Assembly: GCA_016802295.1 (NCBI GenBank)
Contig: JAESIW010000154.1
Span: forward strand, 941,577 to 1,005,576
Direction of reading: 5' to 3'
Source of the DNA: Brachionus rotundiformis
Taxonomy: Eukaryota > Rotifera > Eurotatoria > Ploima > Brachionidae
Length of the DNA stretch: 64,000 nucleotides
Shown: piece after piece, positions 19,789 through 29,728 of the stretch
How the letters are laid out: every line of letters starts with the position of its first letter
Numbering within the stretch: position 1 is the first letter of the stretch
Position numbers and translations under genes: made by a program
Notes under the pieces: generated by a model
Told to the model about the DNA's origin: nothing
The model's database searches: none
The model's input: the letters and a program-made list of their open reading frames with translations, nothing else

Positions 19789-20185
19789 TTTAAATTGGAT
19801 TCTAAAAGAATAAATGGATTTAAATATTATGCTTTTAACTAAATAAGTAAATTATGTAATTAGGATTTTGGTAATTAAATGAGCTGCTTGCGGATTTTAT
19901 CTCGCTTACTGTGTTTTTATATTAAGAGCATTATAAATTATACTCAAAAGATATTAAATTTCTAAACTTTGAAATTTAAATTCTAGGAAAAACAATGGTT
20001 CAGGATTTTTGTTTTAGTTAAATTTAGAATTAAATTCATTTAAATATGATTCATTAAGAAACTACTACAAAAAAGGTTATATCTATAATTTTGAAGAGGC
20101 TTGTTAATAATGATATTAGATAAGGTAAATTGTATTTAGACAATAAAATGGTAATTAATTTTGAATAGATTGGCCAGCAACTAAA
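19789..20185. promoter_or_regulatory. Upstream region of the helical-repeat gene (right arm)
   Basis: Mirror of 11040-11436 and nearly identical to it, including the acceptor-like TTTATTCTTTTAG on the minus strand just upstream of the ATG. No other gene. Confidence 0.35.
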
Positions 20186-20250
20186 GCCCGGTTGGCTCAA
20201 TCAGTAGAATTTTAATCTCAAAGCCAAGGATTATAGCCCATTATCAGGCG
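20186..20250 (+). pseudogene. Decayed tRNA-Lys pseudogene
   Basis: Mirror of 10975-11039 with the same D-arm/anticodon deletion and acceptor changes (AGCCCATTATCAGGCG). Confidence 0.75.
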
Positions 20251-20388
20251 AATCTTTTAAATAAAATTATAAGAATTTAATTAATTCATTGTGAAAAAAA
20301 AATTAATTTAATATTTATTATGATTAAATGAGCGTATTTAACAATTAAATTTCTAGTTAAAAGTTAATTAGATAACTGAAATATCAAG

Positions 20389-20461
20389 GCCCGGTTAGCT
20401 CAGTCGGTAGAGCGTGAGACTTTTAATCTCAAGGCCAAGGGTTCGAGCCCCTTATCGGGCG
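20389..20461 (+). tRNA. tRNA-Lys (anticodon TTT)
   Basis: Intact 73 nt copy attached to repeat copy 3, the mirror of 10764-10836. Confidence 0.95.
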
Positions 20462-21200
20462 AATTTTTTTTCATTCATTTAAAAAAGTTTTTTTTTAAAG
20501 TGATAAATTTTTATATAATTATTAAAAACAAAACAAAGATACATTTCTATAAATTAAATGAAAAATTTGTCACCCTCCTCTTTTCGCAACCGGGCTTGGG
20601 ACCGGCTTTGGCAGAGTTATGACGGCCAAACTTTCCCTAAGAAGCCAGTGGGACGTTCATCATAAACAGCGCCACTCATCCGAGCACTCACTTAAATTGG
20701 CTGCGAACTCGGCAACTATTTAGACTAGCTTGGAACCACAAACCAAGCGACTTAAAAGTCTTAACTTAAGGCTTCCAAAGTTACGTACTGTCTGCAGAGG
20801 GTCAGCTGTACAGCAGATTCTCGCTCCTTTCGGATTCTATACTGGGAGATGGTCGAAGCCAGCGGCGCCCTCATACGACAAGACTTGGACAAAGACCCGT
20901 AGGCCTATGTACCCGCCATACAGCTCTTCTGCAGACTACGTGAAAGACCACACACACATACGATGCATGTGGCTGCCACCACCCTCCTCTTTTTTCATCA
21001 GGGCTTGGGACCTGCGGATCGGCAGAGTTATGGTGACTGCTTTTTGATTCCATCTTTTTTAAACTTAAAAAGTTTTTAGAAATTTTTAAATCTAAAAAAA
21101 ATGAATTGAATACTTCCAAAATTACATCCTATTTATACCCTTCGGACCAATTTAACTAATTTAACCAGTTTAGCAAAAATTTAATGATGGTCAATCAGGT
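20462..21200 (-). repeat. tRNA-Lys-associated repeat, copy 3 (truncated)
   Basis: Contains the AT link, the GC-rich core (about 20570-21045) and the TATA box (21129-21137 on the plus strand). Similarity stops abruptly near 21200, before the coiled-coil remnant. This breakpoint is also the outer edge of palindrome B. Confidence 0.7.
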
Positions 21201-21561
21201 TAAATTTTTTCAAATTTTTTCATGAAATTATTATACTTTAATAATTTAATTTATTCTGTTTTTTATAAATTTACGTCCATTTGTATGAATGACTCAATTT
21301 AACTTCTTTAGCCAATTTAGCTTATTTAACTCATTCTCTTAATAAAAAGATGTTTATCTATTTTCCATTTGAAATATTCGTTGAGATTTTTAAGATCTGA
21401 ATTTTAATAATTATTTATGATAAAATTCAAAAATTTATTCTTTTAAGCTTTTATTAAATTAATATCTTTATTTCTAAGCATGGATTATATCTATTTTTTT
21501 GCCCATTCAAAAATTTTGAAATTAAAAAAAAATTTTTTTCCATATTTAAATTAATTATTAT

Positions 21562-23317
21562 CTATTTTGAGCTGCTAATAATATAATCAACTGCATTCAA
21601 CAAATTATCCACAGTTACATCCGGAATATTGTACTGATTATCAAAATAGCTGATAAAAGAATTCTTTCGACTTAGGGCCTCTTTTAGTTGTATAGTTTCT
21701 ACATCCAGAAGGTTCGAACTTGACTCTTTCTTGGTGATCTGTTGAGGTACAGCCAAAGTTATTCCTTCATCGTTTGGTATGCAATCGGCATTTAATGAAC
21801 TTGGTCTAAGTGATTTGTCGAACAAGTTTCTTAAATGAAAAAGCATATCATTCTGAGGATTGTAGACGCCAGTGCAGACCAGAATCGACTCGACTGGCTT
21901 GAACAGATTCTGGCTCAGAAAATCCACTGTTGACTGCCGTCTTGATGTCTTTGTGGAACCTCTGTTGGATCTTTCTCCTGTTAGACTTTCTTTATACAAA
22001 TTGGCACCGCGTACATCAACCTCGGGATTATCGCCGATTATGTAAAATTTGTTTATCTTTTGACCATTTTTGGACAAGTTCTGAATCTGCTCTGCAGCAT
22101 ACTCATAAGTAATTAGATATGGTTTACCCATTAGGTATTCATAGACAAGCTCATTGCGAGTCACTTTCATGTAGAGTGTCTCCAGGCATTCCAAAAAAGC
22201 GCCATGGCCAAATCTAGGTAAAGCTGCTGCTCCTTTAAAAGTTAAATCCTTGTTGCAAGCAATTACTGGCAAGTGAGGAAATGGTACAAATTTAAACTGT
22301 TTTCTGGGATCACCATTTGTCATTATTACATCGAGCAGGATTTGTAAAGAACATTCCCAATTGATTGGTTCACCAAGAAGCAAAATAGCCTCAATGGGAC
22401 GAAATTCTTTTTGAAGTTTCAGTTGTTCTTCGGTGAGTGGGCTTTTTAGAAGCATGTGCCTTCTCTCATGATCTACAAAGTCCAAATCGGGAAATATGTT
22501 GACCAGCTGTTCCACAGTCAAATAATCTTTAAAACCAAGTCTTTAAAAAAAGCTTATAATGTGTATAACATGTATTTTTTTTAATATACTCGCTGATAAG
22601 ATCATATGAGTCATTCTGGCAACAAACGAGAACTCGCTTGTCATGATACTCAGTAAGAGCTTTACATGGAGATGGTGCCACAACACAATGATCGCTTGTA
22701 AACGGTAAACCAAGGGTACTTTCTAAAGTGTCAATCAAAGTTTTGGAGCAGTATGTTCCATTGGTGACAAAAACAAATGGAATATCATTGTCCCAAAGTG
22801 CCTTGAGTTAATTTTAAGTACAATTATCTTTTTTTAGGTAAATGACCAGTTTGTGATCTAATTTGGTAAGCCAAATGTCTGATTAATTTATTTCTCAAAG
22901 AACTAATAAGAAAAATTTTAAAGCTTTACCACTGATTTATAATAAATATCTTTTATGTAAATTAATTTTACAAGCATAAATAAATTATTTGACTGGTAAC
23001 AGATCACACATTGGAGATGTTAATATTAATTTTAATATTAAACTGTTTTAATTACGTGAATAGCTTTCTTTGACCATTCAAAAGGTCTTCCGCCTTTTAG
23101 TACCACGCCGTCAATGTCAATAAAAACTCCTGGATTAACTTGTTGTGTCTGATTTTATAAATTAAGAATAAAATTTAATGAAATCTTTTTTAAAAAAATA
23201 TTTTTTTTTATCAAATTAGAATTAATAAATTGAAAAAAAATACATTTTTTTAATTTTTATTTTTTAATTTTGTCCTAATATTAAACCTAAACAAGAGCTT
23301 ACCTCATTTTCGTTCAT
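21562..23317 (-). CDS. HDHD5: HDHD5/CECR5-type HAD-superfamily protein
   Basis: Four exons on the minus strand: 23303-23317, 23056-23148, 22590-22801 and 21562-22540, joining to 432 aa. The first exon encodes only MNENE. HAD motif I is DIDGVV (Asp16, Asp18), followed by FVTNG (Thr49), a lysine in LMGKP near 246 and GDNPEVD (Asp277, Asp282). Family-specific stretches include LLLGEPINWECSLQ, PRFGHGAFLECLET and ILVCTGVYNP. The family is a mitochondrial-type HAD-like hydrolase of unclear substrate. All acid residues needed for Mg2+ binding are present, so activity is plausible. One intron is only 49 bp (22541-22589). Length and domain layout agree with animal homologues. Confidence 0.88.
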
Positions 23318-23750
23318 TTTAAATTGTTTTGATTGATAAATAAGTGTTTAATTTTTTCTATAAAGTTGAATGAATTATTCAAGATAGTTTTCAGCAGAAA
23401 ATATCTTTTTTGGAAGATAAATTAAAATTGAGTAAATAAAAGCTGAATTTTTGGTAGTTTAAGTAAATATTTGCTTTTTACATATTGGTTTAATTTCTTA
23501 GTTATATTTAAAATACGAAAAATAATGATCATATGCTGATAAAAGTTAAAAACATAAGAAATTATCTAACTGCTATTTTACGCCCTTACAGGGTTTTTTT
23601 ATTTTTAGTAATCAGTTATTATAAGCCTTCTAACTTTGATTAATTTGTAAAGCTAGACTTGTTAATGTTTTGTTTTTATTAAATTCGGCTGAAAGTTAAG
23701 TAGAATTAAAAATAAGAACCATTAGATAGAGCTGGGAGATAAAAATCAAG
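23318..23750. other. Upstream region of the HDHD5 homologue
   Basis: About 430 bp of AT-rich DNA between the HDHD5 start and the tRNA at 23751. Nothing coding is visible. Confidence 0.45.
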
Positions 23751-23823
23751 GCCCGGTTAGCTCAGTCGGTAGAGCGTGAGACTTTTAATCTCAAGGCCAA
23801 GGGTTCGAGCCCCTTATCGGGCG
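23751..23823 (+). tRNA. tRNA-Lys (anticodon TTT)
   Basis: Intact isolated 73 nt copy with no adjacent repeat core; a T run follows directly. Confidence 0.95.
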
Positions 23824-24040
23824 ATTTTTTTCCAAAAGGAATATTATTTAAAATTATGATAAATTTATTTATTCAGTGATAAATAAAAGGTTTAAAAACA
23901 CCTCTTTTTTTTAGATTTTTAGAAAAAATCCTAGATAAAACATAATTCATTTAGTATATTTATTACTAAAATGTTTTACAGACAAACTTGAAGTTTTAAA
24001 ATAATAAAATAGATTTCTGATTTTAATTTAATTTTAAAAT

Positions 24041-24109
24041 ATTAAGTGAACAAACATAAATTATTGCTTATCTGGTGGAACGCTTTTTATCAGCTCCTGT
24101 TCTTTTGTG
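24041..24109 (-). CDS. Possible orphan terminal exon
   Basis: On the minus strand an acceptor-like GATGTTAG precedes a short frame reading LDTTKEQELIKSVPPDKQ and a stop, with normal codon composition in an AT-rich setting. I cannot find upstream exons and do not recognise the peptide. It could be a gene fragment or chance. Confidence 0.2.
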
Positions 24110-24167
24110 GTATCCAAACTAACATCAAAAATATTTTATTTAAAATTTCAGTTCATTTTTTTAAATT

Positions 24168-24203
24168 AAAAAAAAATAAAATCAAAAAGCAGTGACCATA
24201 AAT
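24168..24203 (+). repeat. Fragment of the tRNA-Lys-associated repeat
   Basis: AATCAAAAAGCAGTGACCAT matches, with one change, the repeat just downstream of its TATA box (10174-10193). The similarity does not extend further. Confidence 0.4.
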
Positions 24204-24289
24204 TTTTCATGTAATTTTCGGTCAAAAAAATTCTTATGATTATTCAAAAAAAAACATTAAAACATTGCACATTTTTGACGAAATAAATT

Positions 24290-24418
24290 AACTCCAACAG
24301 TTTTATCCCGCAAATATGGCTTAGTAGCTTCCTCAATTTCAACAATAGTTAAAAATCAACAAGCGATCAAAAAAGCATCATTTTTAATTAAACTAAATCT
24401 GTCCTTCAAATTGATATG
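24290..24418 (+). pseudogene. Decayed pogo/Tigger-type transposase helix-turn-helix
   Basis: One frame reads LTPTVLSRKYGLVASS, then ISTIVKNQQAIKKAS. This matches the pattern of the psq/CENP-B-like N-terminal HTH of pogo-superfamily transposases (alternating Leu, KYG, STIVKN). Stops lie upstream and downstream and no DDE domain follows, so it is a relic. The assignment is by pattern only. Confidence 0.4.
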
Positions 24419-24734
24419 AAACACATGATAATTCAATATTACACTTAGCTGAAAAATTGAAATTAAATAAAGGCAAAATAAATTCAGTAAAAAATTTTTG
24501 CTCAAAAGTTTAGACGCACATCATTTATCTCTAATTAAAAATCGATTTATTAGCTTAAATTGACTGCGACTGTGACATTAAAAATTTAATTCCGAAAAAA
24601 TAAGGAAACTTGGTAAAGTAAATGGGTACAAAAAGGGTTGTGATTAAGATAGATGTCAGATAATTAGTCTCATAAAAAGATAAGATACGACCAAAAGTAA
24701 TTGGGATATAGCAAAATTAGTAAGAGTACAAGAA

Positions 24735-24800
24735 AAATGTGTGAGAAGAACAAGAAAAAATAATGATATCTATGACACTCCAAAGGAATCAATAAGGCTT
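24735..24800 (+). repeat. Diverged fragment of the repeat's 5' ORF region
   Basis: ATGTGTGAGAAGAACAAG and then AATGATATCTATGACACT parallels 25787-25850 of repeat copy 4 with several changes. It is an older relative of the same family. Confidence 0.45.
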
Positions 24801-25251
24801 GGAAATAAAGAAAACTTAAAGGGACCAAATTAGTTGATTTATACAGGTAAGAAAAAACCAACAGTAAGTAATAAAAATAAAATGTATTTCCAGCAATATA
24901 AATAGTAACAGAGGGTTTTTGCAAAAAATAAAACTTCAAATTTTGGTTTATCCAATTAATTTTAATTAGTTTTTCATGCTTTATTGTCTCTATTATTTTT
25001 TTTTATTTAGCCGATTAAAAATTTAAAAAAAAATTCTACCGCCCAATTTTCCAATTTTTTTACCCATCTTTTTCCATGGTAGAATGTAAATGCAAAAAAT
25101 TTCATTTAATGAATGACAGTTTTTTATATTTTACTCCAGAGACTCTAAAAGACAAACACCTTTTATTTTGTTTAATTTAGTTTATTTTGATAAAACTATA
25201 AAAGTTACCAAAATATAAATTTAATTTTCAGATTCCTTAAAATAATTTGTT

Positions 25252-25422
25252 CTAGAAAACTTTTTACCAGGGAAAAATAAATATCCATATGACCTTTATA
25301 GAACTAAAAAGAAAGATTCCCGGCTAAAATGGGCCAAAACTTTGATTGACTACATAAAGCATGAAAAATTCAATCATATTGGATTCAAATTTATAAGAAT
25401 ATTAGAAAAAAAAATTGTCTAA
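25252..25422 (+). CDS. Unassigned short coding-like frame
   Basis: An open frame of 57 codons begins after an acceptor-like GTTCTAG and ends at TAA 25422. It includes NKYPYDLYRTKKKDSRLKWA and later HIGFKFIRILEKK. Composition is protein-like (WAKTLIDYIKHEKF). There is no good start codon, so it would be a last exon or a gene relic. No family is recognised. Confidence 0.25.
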   Translation, partial: LENFLPGKNKYPYDLYRTKKKDSRLKWAKTLIDYIKHEKFNHIGFKFIRILEKKIV

Positions 25423-25557
25423 GGCATATTTCATATCTTCAGCAAGTATTGCCCCATTTTTTTTTAAGCAAACAAGAAATTGCTTGACTTTATTTTAAAA
25501 AAATTTTAGTCATTTTAATGATAAAAAGATCTTCCTATTTTTATTGAAGAAAAACAA

Positions 25558-25640
25558 TCTCTGAATCTCTGAATCTCTGAATAGTTGAATAGAAGAATAG
25601 AGGAGGTAACAACTGTACTGCAGTTGTTACTATACCTTTT
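25558..25640. repeat. Short tandem repeat and perfect hairpin
   Basis: Three to four copies of TCTCTGAA (25558-25585) are followed by GTAACAACTG-TACTG-CAGTTGTTAC (25607-25631), a perfect 10 bp inverted repeat with a 5 nt loop. It lies about 75 bp before the start of repeat copy 4. Confidence 0.6.
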
Positions 25641-25707
25641 ATAAATAGATTAGAAAAATTAATTTCGTCAGAAAAAATTTATATGAAAATTTATATAAAA
25701 ATTTATA

Positions 25708-26949
25708 TGTTGTGATTAGAACAAAATGTAAAAACAACAATTTCCTCTATTTTTGAATGTTTAACTTTTTGAAAAAGTTAAATAATGTGTGCGAACAAAA
25801 AGAAAAATAATGATATCTATGACACTACAAAGGAATCAACTAGAATGAGAGTTTTTAATACCTACTAAGTCGTTATAGCACGAGTGTACTGTAAAAGTAG
25901 ATAATTATTCTCAGATAAAGTTAAAGTAGCCCCAGCTAAAGCGATATTTGCTCAAGTGATGAATCTAATCTACGAACCTGAAGCAGACTAAACGAACGAC
26001 TAAATGAACGGTTTGACAACTTGGAAAACCGCAAAGACAATGTAGAGGAGCGTTTTGAAAACTTAGAAAAGAATTAAGACATCTCAGAAAAGTTGAGTTT
26101 AGCCAAATCTATGAACAGCTCAAGTATCAAATTGCCCAATTGAGACACAAACTTTTTATTCATATTCATCAAAACATTTTTCTGGTCATTCATTTCAGTA
26201 AAAAAATTTCACCTGATTGACCATCATTAAATTTTTGCTAAACTGGTTAAATTAGTTAAATTGGTCCGAAGGGTATAAATAGGATGTAATTTTGGAAGTA
26301 TTCAATTCATTTTTTTTAGATTTAAAAATTTCTAAAAACTTTTTAAGTTTAAAAAAGATGGAATCAAAAAGCAGTCACCATAACTCTGCCGATCCGCAGG
26401 TCCCAAGCCCTGATGAAAAAAGAGGAGGGTGGTGGCAGCCACATGCATCGTATGTGTGTGTGGTCTTTCACGTAGTCTGCAGAAGAGCTGTATGGCGGGT
26501 ACATAGGCCTACGGGTCTTTGTCCAAGTCTTGTCGTATGAGGGCGCCGCTGGCTTCGACCATCTCCCAGTATAGAATCCGAAAGGAGCGAGAATCTGCTG
26601 TACAGCTGACCCTCTGCAGACAGTACGTAACTTTGGAAGCCTTAAGTTAAGACTTTTAAGTCGCTTGGTTTGTGGTTCCAAGCTAGTCTAAATAGTTGCC
26701 GAGTTCGCAGCCAATTTAAGTGAGTGCTCGGATGAGTGGCGCTGTTTATGATGAACGTCCCACTGGCTTCTTAGGGAAAGTTTGGCCGTCATAACTCTGC
26801 CAAAGCCGGTCCCAAGCCCGGTTGCGAAAAGAGGAGGGTGACAAATTTTTCATTTAATTTATAGAAATGTATCTTTGTTTTGTTTTTAATAATTATATAA
26901 AAATTTATCACTTTAAAAAAAAACTTTTTTAAATGAATGAAAAAAAATT
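25708..26949 (+). repeat. tRNA-Lys-associated repeat, copy 4 (full length)
   Basis: The most complete forward copy. A 5' region has broken frames (MCANKKKNNDIYDTTKES, later DKVKVAPAKAIFAQVMNLIY), then the coiled-coil remnant, the TATA box at 26274-26282, a 61-codon ORF from ATG 26357, the GC-rich core (to about 26841) and the AT link to the tRNA at 26950. Similarity to the palindrome copies continues past the tRNA to about 27112, so the duplicated unit includes the tRNA and its other flank. Confidence 0.7.
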
Positions 26950-27022
26950 CGCCCGATAAGGGGCTCGAACCCTTGGCCTTGAGATTAAAAGTCTCACGCT
27001 CTACCGACTGAGCTAACCGGGC
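26950..27022 (-). tRNA. tRNA-Lys (anticodon TTT)
   Basis: Intact 73 nt copy at the end of repeat copy 4. Its distal flank (27023-27112) matches 10837-10930. Confidence 0.95.
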
Positions 27023-27306
27023 CTTGATATTTCAGTTATCTAATTAACTTTTAACTAGAAATTTAATTGTTAAATACGCTCATTTAATCATAATAAATAT
27101 TAAATTAATTTAAAAAAAAAAAAGTGATTTTAATTTTAATTAAATCAAATAACTTTAATAAATTGAACAAAATAACAAAAAATTAATTTATTTTTAATTT
27201 TATTTTCTTCTTCAAAAAGTGATAATTTTAAACTTAACTAATTAATCATTCCCTTTTCATATTTAATTTAGTTTACATTTGATTTTAAATAATGAACAAA
27301 ATACTC

Positions 27307-28495
27307 CTAAGCAAGCTCACAAACTACACGTTTGTTTGCATTCAGGTTAAAATTATCAATACAATTCCTACCGAATTCCTCAGACCAACTCATTGCCAAA
27401 TAGTTTTCCATAGGCTCTTGACTTAAAGAAGAATAGGCTTTCAATTTATCAGGATTACAGAACCTAGTTAAAAATAATTCCTAAATACCAATTTCTCTTA
27501 TTCAATTCTAAATTACCATTCTTTATGTTCATTTGGATCTATATATATCATTTGATTGTTTAGAGTTTTTTCAAAAGCTAAAGCATTTGTCTGGTTCACA
27601 TTCATTGCTGGTATTTCTACTCCATTCAATGGATACAGCCACTCATCAAACTCCAAATTAAAATATGCATTTATCTATATTTTAAAGTGTGAACAGCTTG
27701 ACATAAATACAAGTTAAAAATCTTATTTTACCCAAAAATCTTGGTTAAGCTCATAAGCAATTGGTAAAAGCACTCGTTCAAAGGTAAAAGTTGTATCTGG
27801 ACTAATCAATCTGGATTGCAATTCTTGGCATTGCAATTTGGCATCGAACCAGCTTTTGAATTCAGCTGAAACATATATGCATCTATCACCATAATTTCTA
27901 AAGTTTTCAGGACACAGCTTTTTTTCCATAATGACTATGTTGGTTGTTGTATGTGGCAGTAGCTTGTCCTCAACTACTTGATTTGTTTGAACATCTTCTA
28001 CATAGCCAGTGGTTGTAGAAGAAATACTTGTTGAAAAATCTGAACTTGGTACAAAAGATCTTGATGGCATGGAACTATTTTCAAAAGTGTCCAGGGCACA
28101 AAATTTGACCAATTTTCTCACAAATAGCACTGATTTGGTAGTAGCATATGCATTGGTAATAAGATTTAGTTCAGAAGATGTCAAAATTTGATTCGCATTA
28201 GTCGTAAAATGACTCTGGTCAACTTTTGTGCTATGGGAAGAATTTTTTTTGCCACATTCAGCAGCCTCGCCTGAACTGGCTTTAATTATTAGATTTAGCA
28301 GCGAATTTTTTGGCATTTCTATTTTGAGGTCGATTTTGATTTTTTCGTCACTACTCTTAAAAATTAAATAAAAGTAATTTTTGGTCATAAGGTGACAATG
28401 GCAATGGAGGATAAAACAGCTGTAAATATATTTACATTTTCTTGGCCAAGGGCTATAAATGGACACAAAAATAGCGCATAAAAGAACAGATGCAT
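27307..28495 (-). CDS. Secreted C-type lectin-like protein
   Basis: Four exons (28436-28495, 27732-28355, 27517-27674, 27307-27463) give 332 aa. The first exon encodes the signal peptide MHLFFYALFLCPFIALGQ. A Ser/Thr-rich, probably glycosylated linker follows (~20-165). A C-type lectin fold comes next: it opens with CPENFRNYGDRCIY, has a W-x-DAK-x2-C helix, and closes with RNCIDNF then RVVCEL. The central WND/EPN-type calcium motif is not evident, so sugar binding is uncertain. Introns are 80, 57 and 53 bp. It lies 3' to 3' with the duplicated block and near the macro-domain gene, with no evident functional link. Confidence 0.8.
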
Positions 28496-28856
28496 TTTTA
28501 AATAAGTTAATGTTTTATGAATTTAGTTAATATTTCTTTATAATAATTTAATAAAAGATATGGCATATTTTTTTCTCAAAAAATGCAAAGCGTAAATCAA
28601 GATCTTGAAAAATAATATTTTAACCTTTAATAATTAAGAATTTAATTTGCCAAAAAAGCTTTTTTTTTGTTCCATTAATTATTTAATTTTTGTTTCTATT
28701 GTAAATTTAAATATCAAAATATTTATGATTTTGTTGTTGTTAATTATGGTCGTATTGAAACTTTATATCAAAAAAGATAAGAAAAGAATAATTTTCAATT
28801 ATTACTTTTAAATTTTAATCAAAATTAAGCAAAAAATAATAATAATTTTTTCTAAT
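28496..28856. other. Intergenic, no gene seen
   Basis: AT-rich 361 bp between the start of the lectin-like gene and the 3' end of the macro-domain gene. Confidence 0.5.
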
Positions 28857-29728
28857 TTAAAGTTTACATTCGCACTCATTACCTTGTAAAAAATTTTCAC
28901 CACAATAAACACAATAAAAGCATCCACAATCTAATTTGATTGCCTGATTACCAAAAATGTCAAACTTACACATTTTACACTCATATGCTTTAATATCTAA
29001 TTTTTTTATCTTATCACTTGGTTTAGGTTTTGGTTTCAAATAGCCATCAATTTTGGAGAATTTCTCATCAAAAAAGTTAACAAGCTCCAAATTAGTCTCA
29101 TCATCTATATTAATTAATCTGATTTGGTTTAAATTTCTTTTTGAGCCATCGGAATCGAACAAGTACTCCTCGATTCCGAAGTACAAAGCCTTGCAGCAAA
29201 GTAATCTTGGAATACCAAAAATCCCTGAACTGACCAAGGGTATGGCAATCGATTTAGCCTCATGCAGGATGTTCTCGGCATACATTAGAATGTTATAAAA
29301 TGTTGCTTTCAGTTTATCATAGCATTCTTTTTTATCATTATAATCTGTCCAGCGAGGACCAACAGCATGGATGATAAAGCTTGCTGGTATCTTTTTATGA
29401 CTTGTTGTGTGCACTGACTCAGATATTTCCAGCCTGCCTCTTGTTTTGACTATTTTGCTGCAATCATCTTGGACACTTCTACCACATTTTGACAAAATAG
29501 CTCCTGCTACTCCTCCTATTGATTTAAAAAGGTTTAATAAACACTCAATTTTAATTAAAAACCTCCTAAAATAAGAGAACTATTGGCAGCATTTACAATT
29601 ATGTCAACTTGTTGATCTAAAAGATCGCCTTTTTCGACAAGAATGCTTAAATTCCTGTCCTTGAAATGATGATAAAAACTTTTGTTGTGCTTGGTAAAAG
29701 AATTAGAAAGTTGATCTTTTTCATTCAT
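28857..29728 (-). CDS. Macro-domain protein with C-terminal RING-like zinc cluster
   Basis: Two exons (29563-29728 and 28857-29515, intron 47 bp) give 274 aa. The macro domain spans ~25-195. It has GDLLDQQVDIIVNAANSSL with Asn46/Asn49 and GGGVAGAI across the splice site, then HAVGPRW and the phosphate loop VSSGIFGIP. These are the ADP-ribose-binding loops of active macro domains. The last ~45 residues form a Cys-rich cluster (CKMC, then CGCFYCVYCG, then CEC) like a RING-type zinc finger. Macro plus RING-like architecture suggests a link between ADP-ribose recognition and ubiquitin-type signalling, but that is inference; the cluster may be an incomplete RING. Confidence 0.85.

Larger units (their letters stand above)
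10030..21200. repeat. Palindrome B: ~5 kb inverted duplication around 15.6 kb
   Basis: Features pair as inverted copies: repeat copies 2 and 3, tRNAs 10764/20389, tRNA pseudogenes 10975/20186, helical-repeat genes 11437-12759/18466-19788, tRNA pseudogenes 12785/18394, tRNAs 12983/18189, and coiled-coil genes 13594-15000/17657 to gap. All pairs give a centre at 15.61-15.63 kb. The outer edge is sharp near 21200, where similarity stops after CAATCAGGT, matching about 10030. Sequence identity is near complete in 11040-11440 against 19789-20185, and clearly lower between 12760 and 13590. The unpaired centre (15001 to about 16250) holds one tRNA-Lys and part of an assembly gap. Confidence 0.85.

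Noticed and set aside
24670..24939. 89-codon minus-strand hydrophobic ORF resembling a multi-pass membrane protein
   Set aside because: The Phe/Leu/Tyr content follows from AT-rich DNA, and part of it overlaps the diverged repeat fragment at 24735.
25607..25631. Hairpin as an intrinsic terminator or CRISPR-type repeat
   Set aside because: This is eukaryotic DNA, there is a single occurrence, and no regular spacer array is present anywhere in the window.
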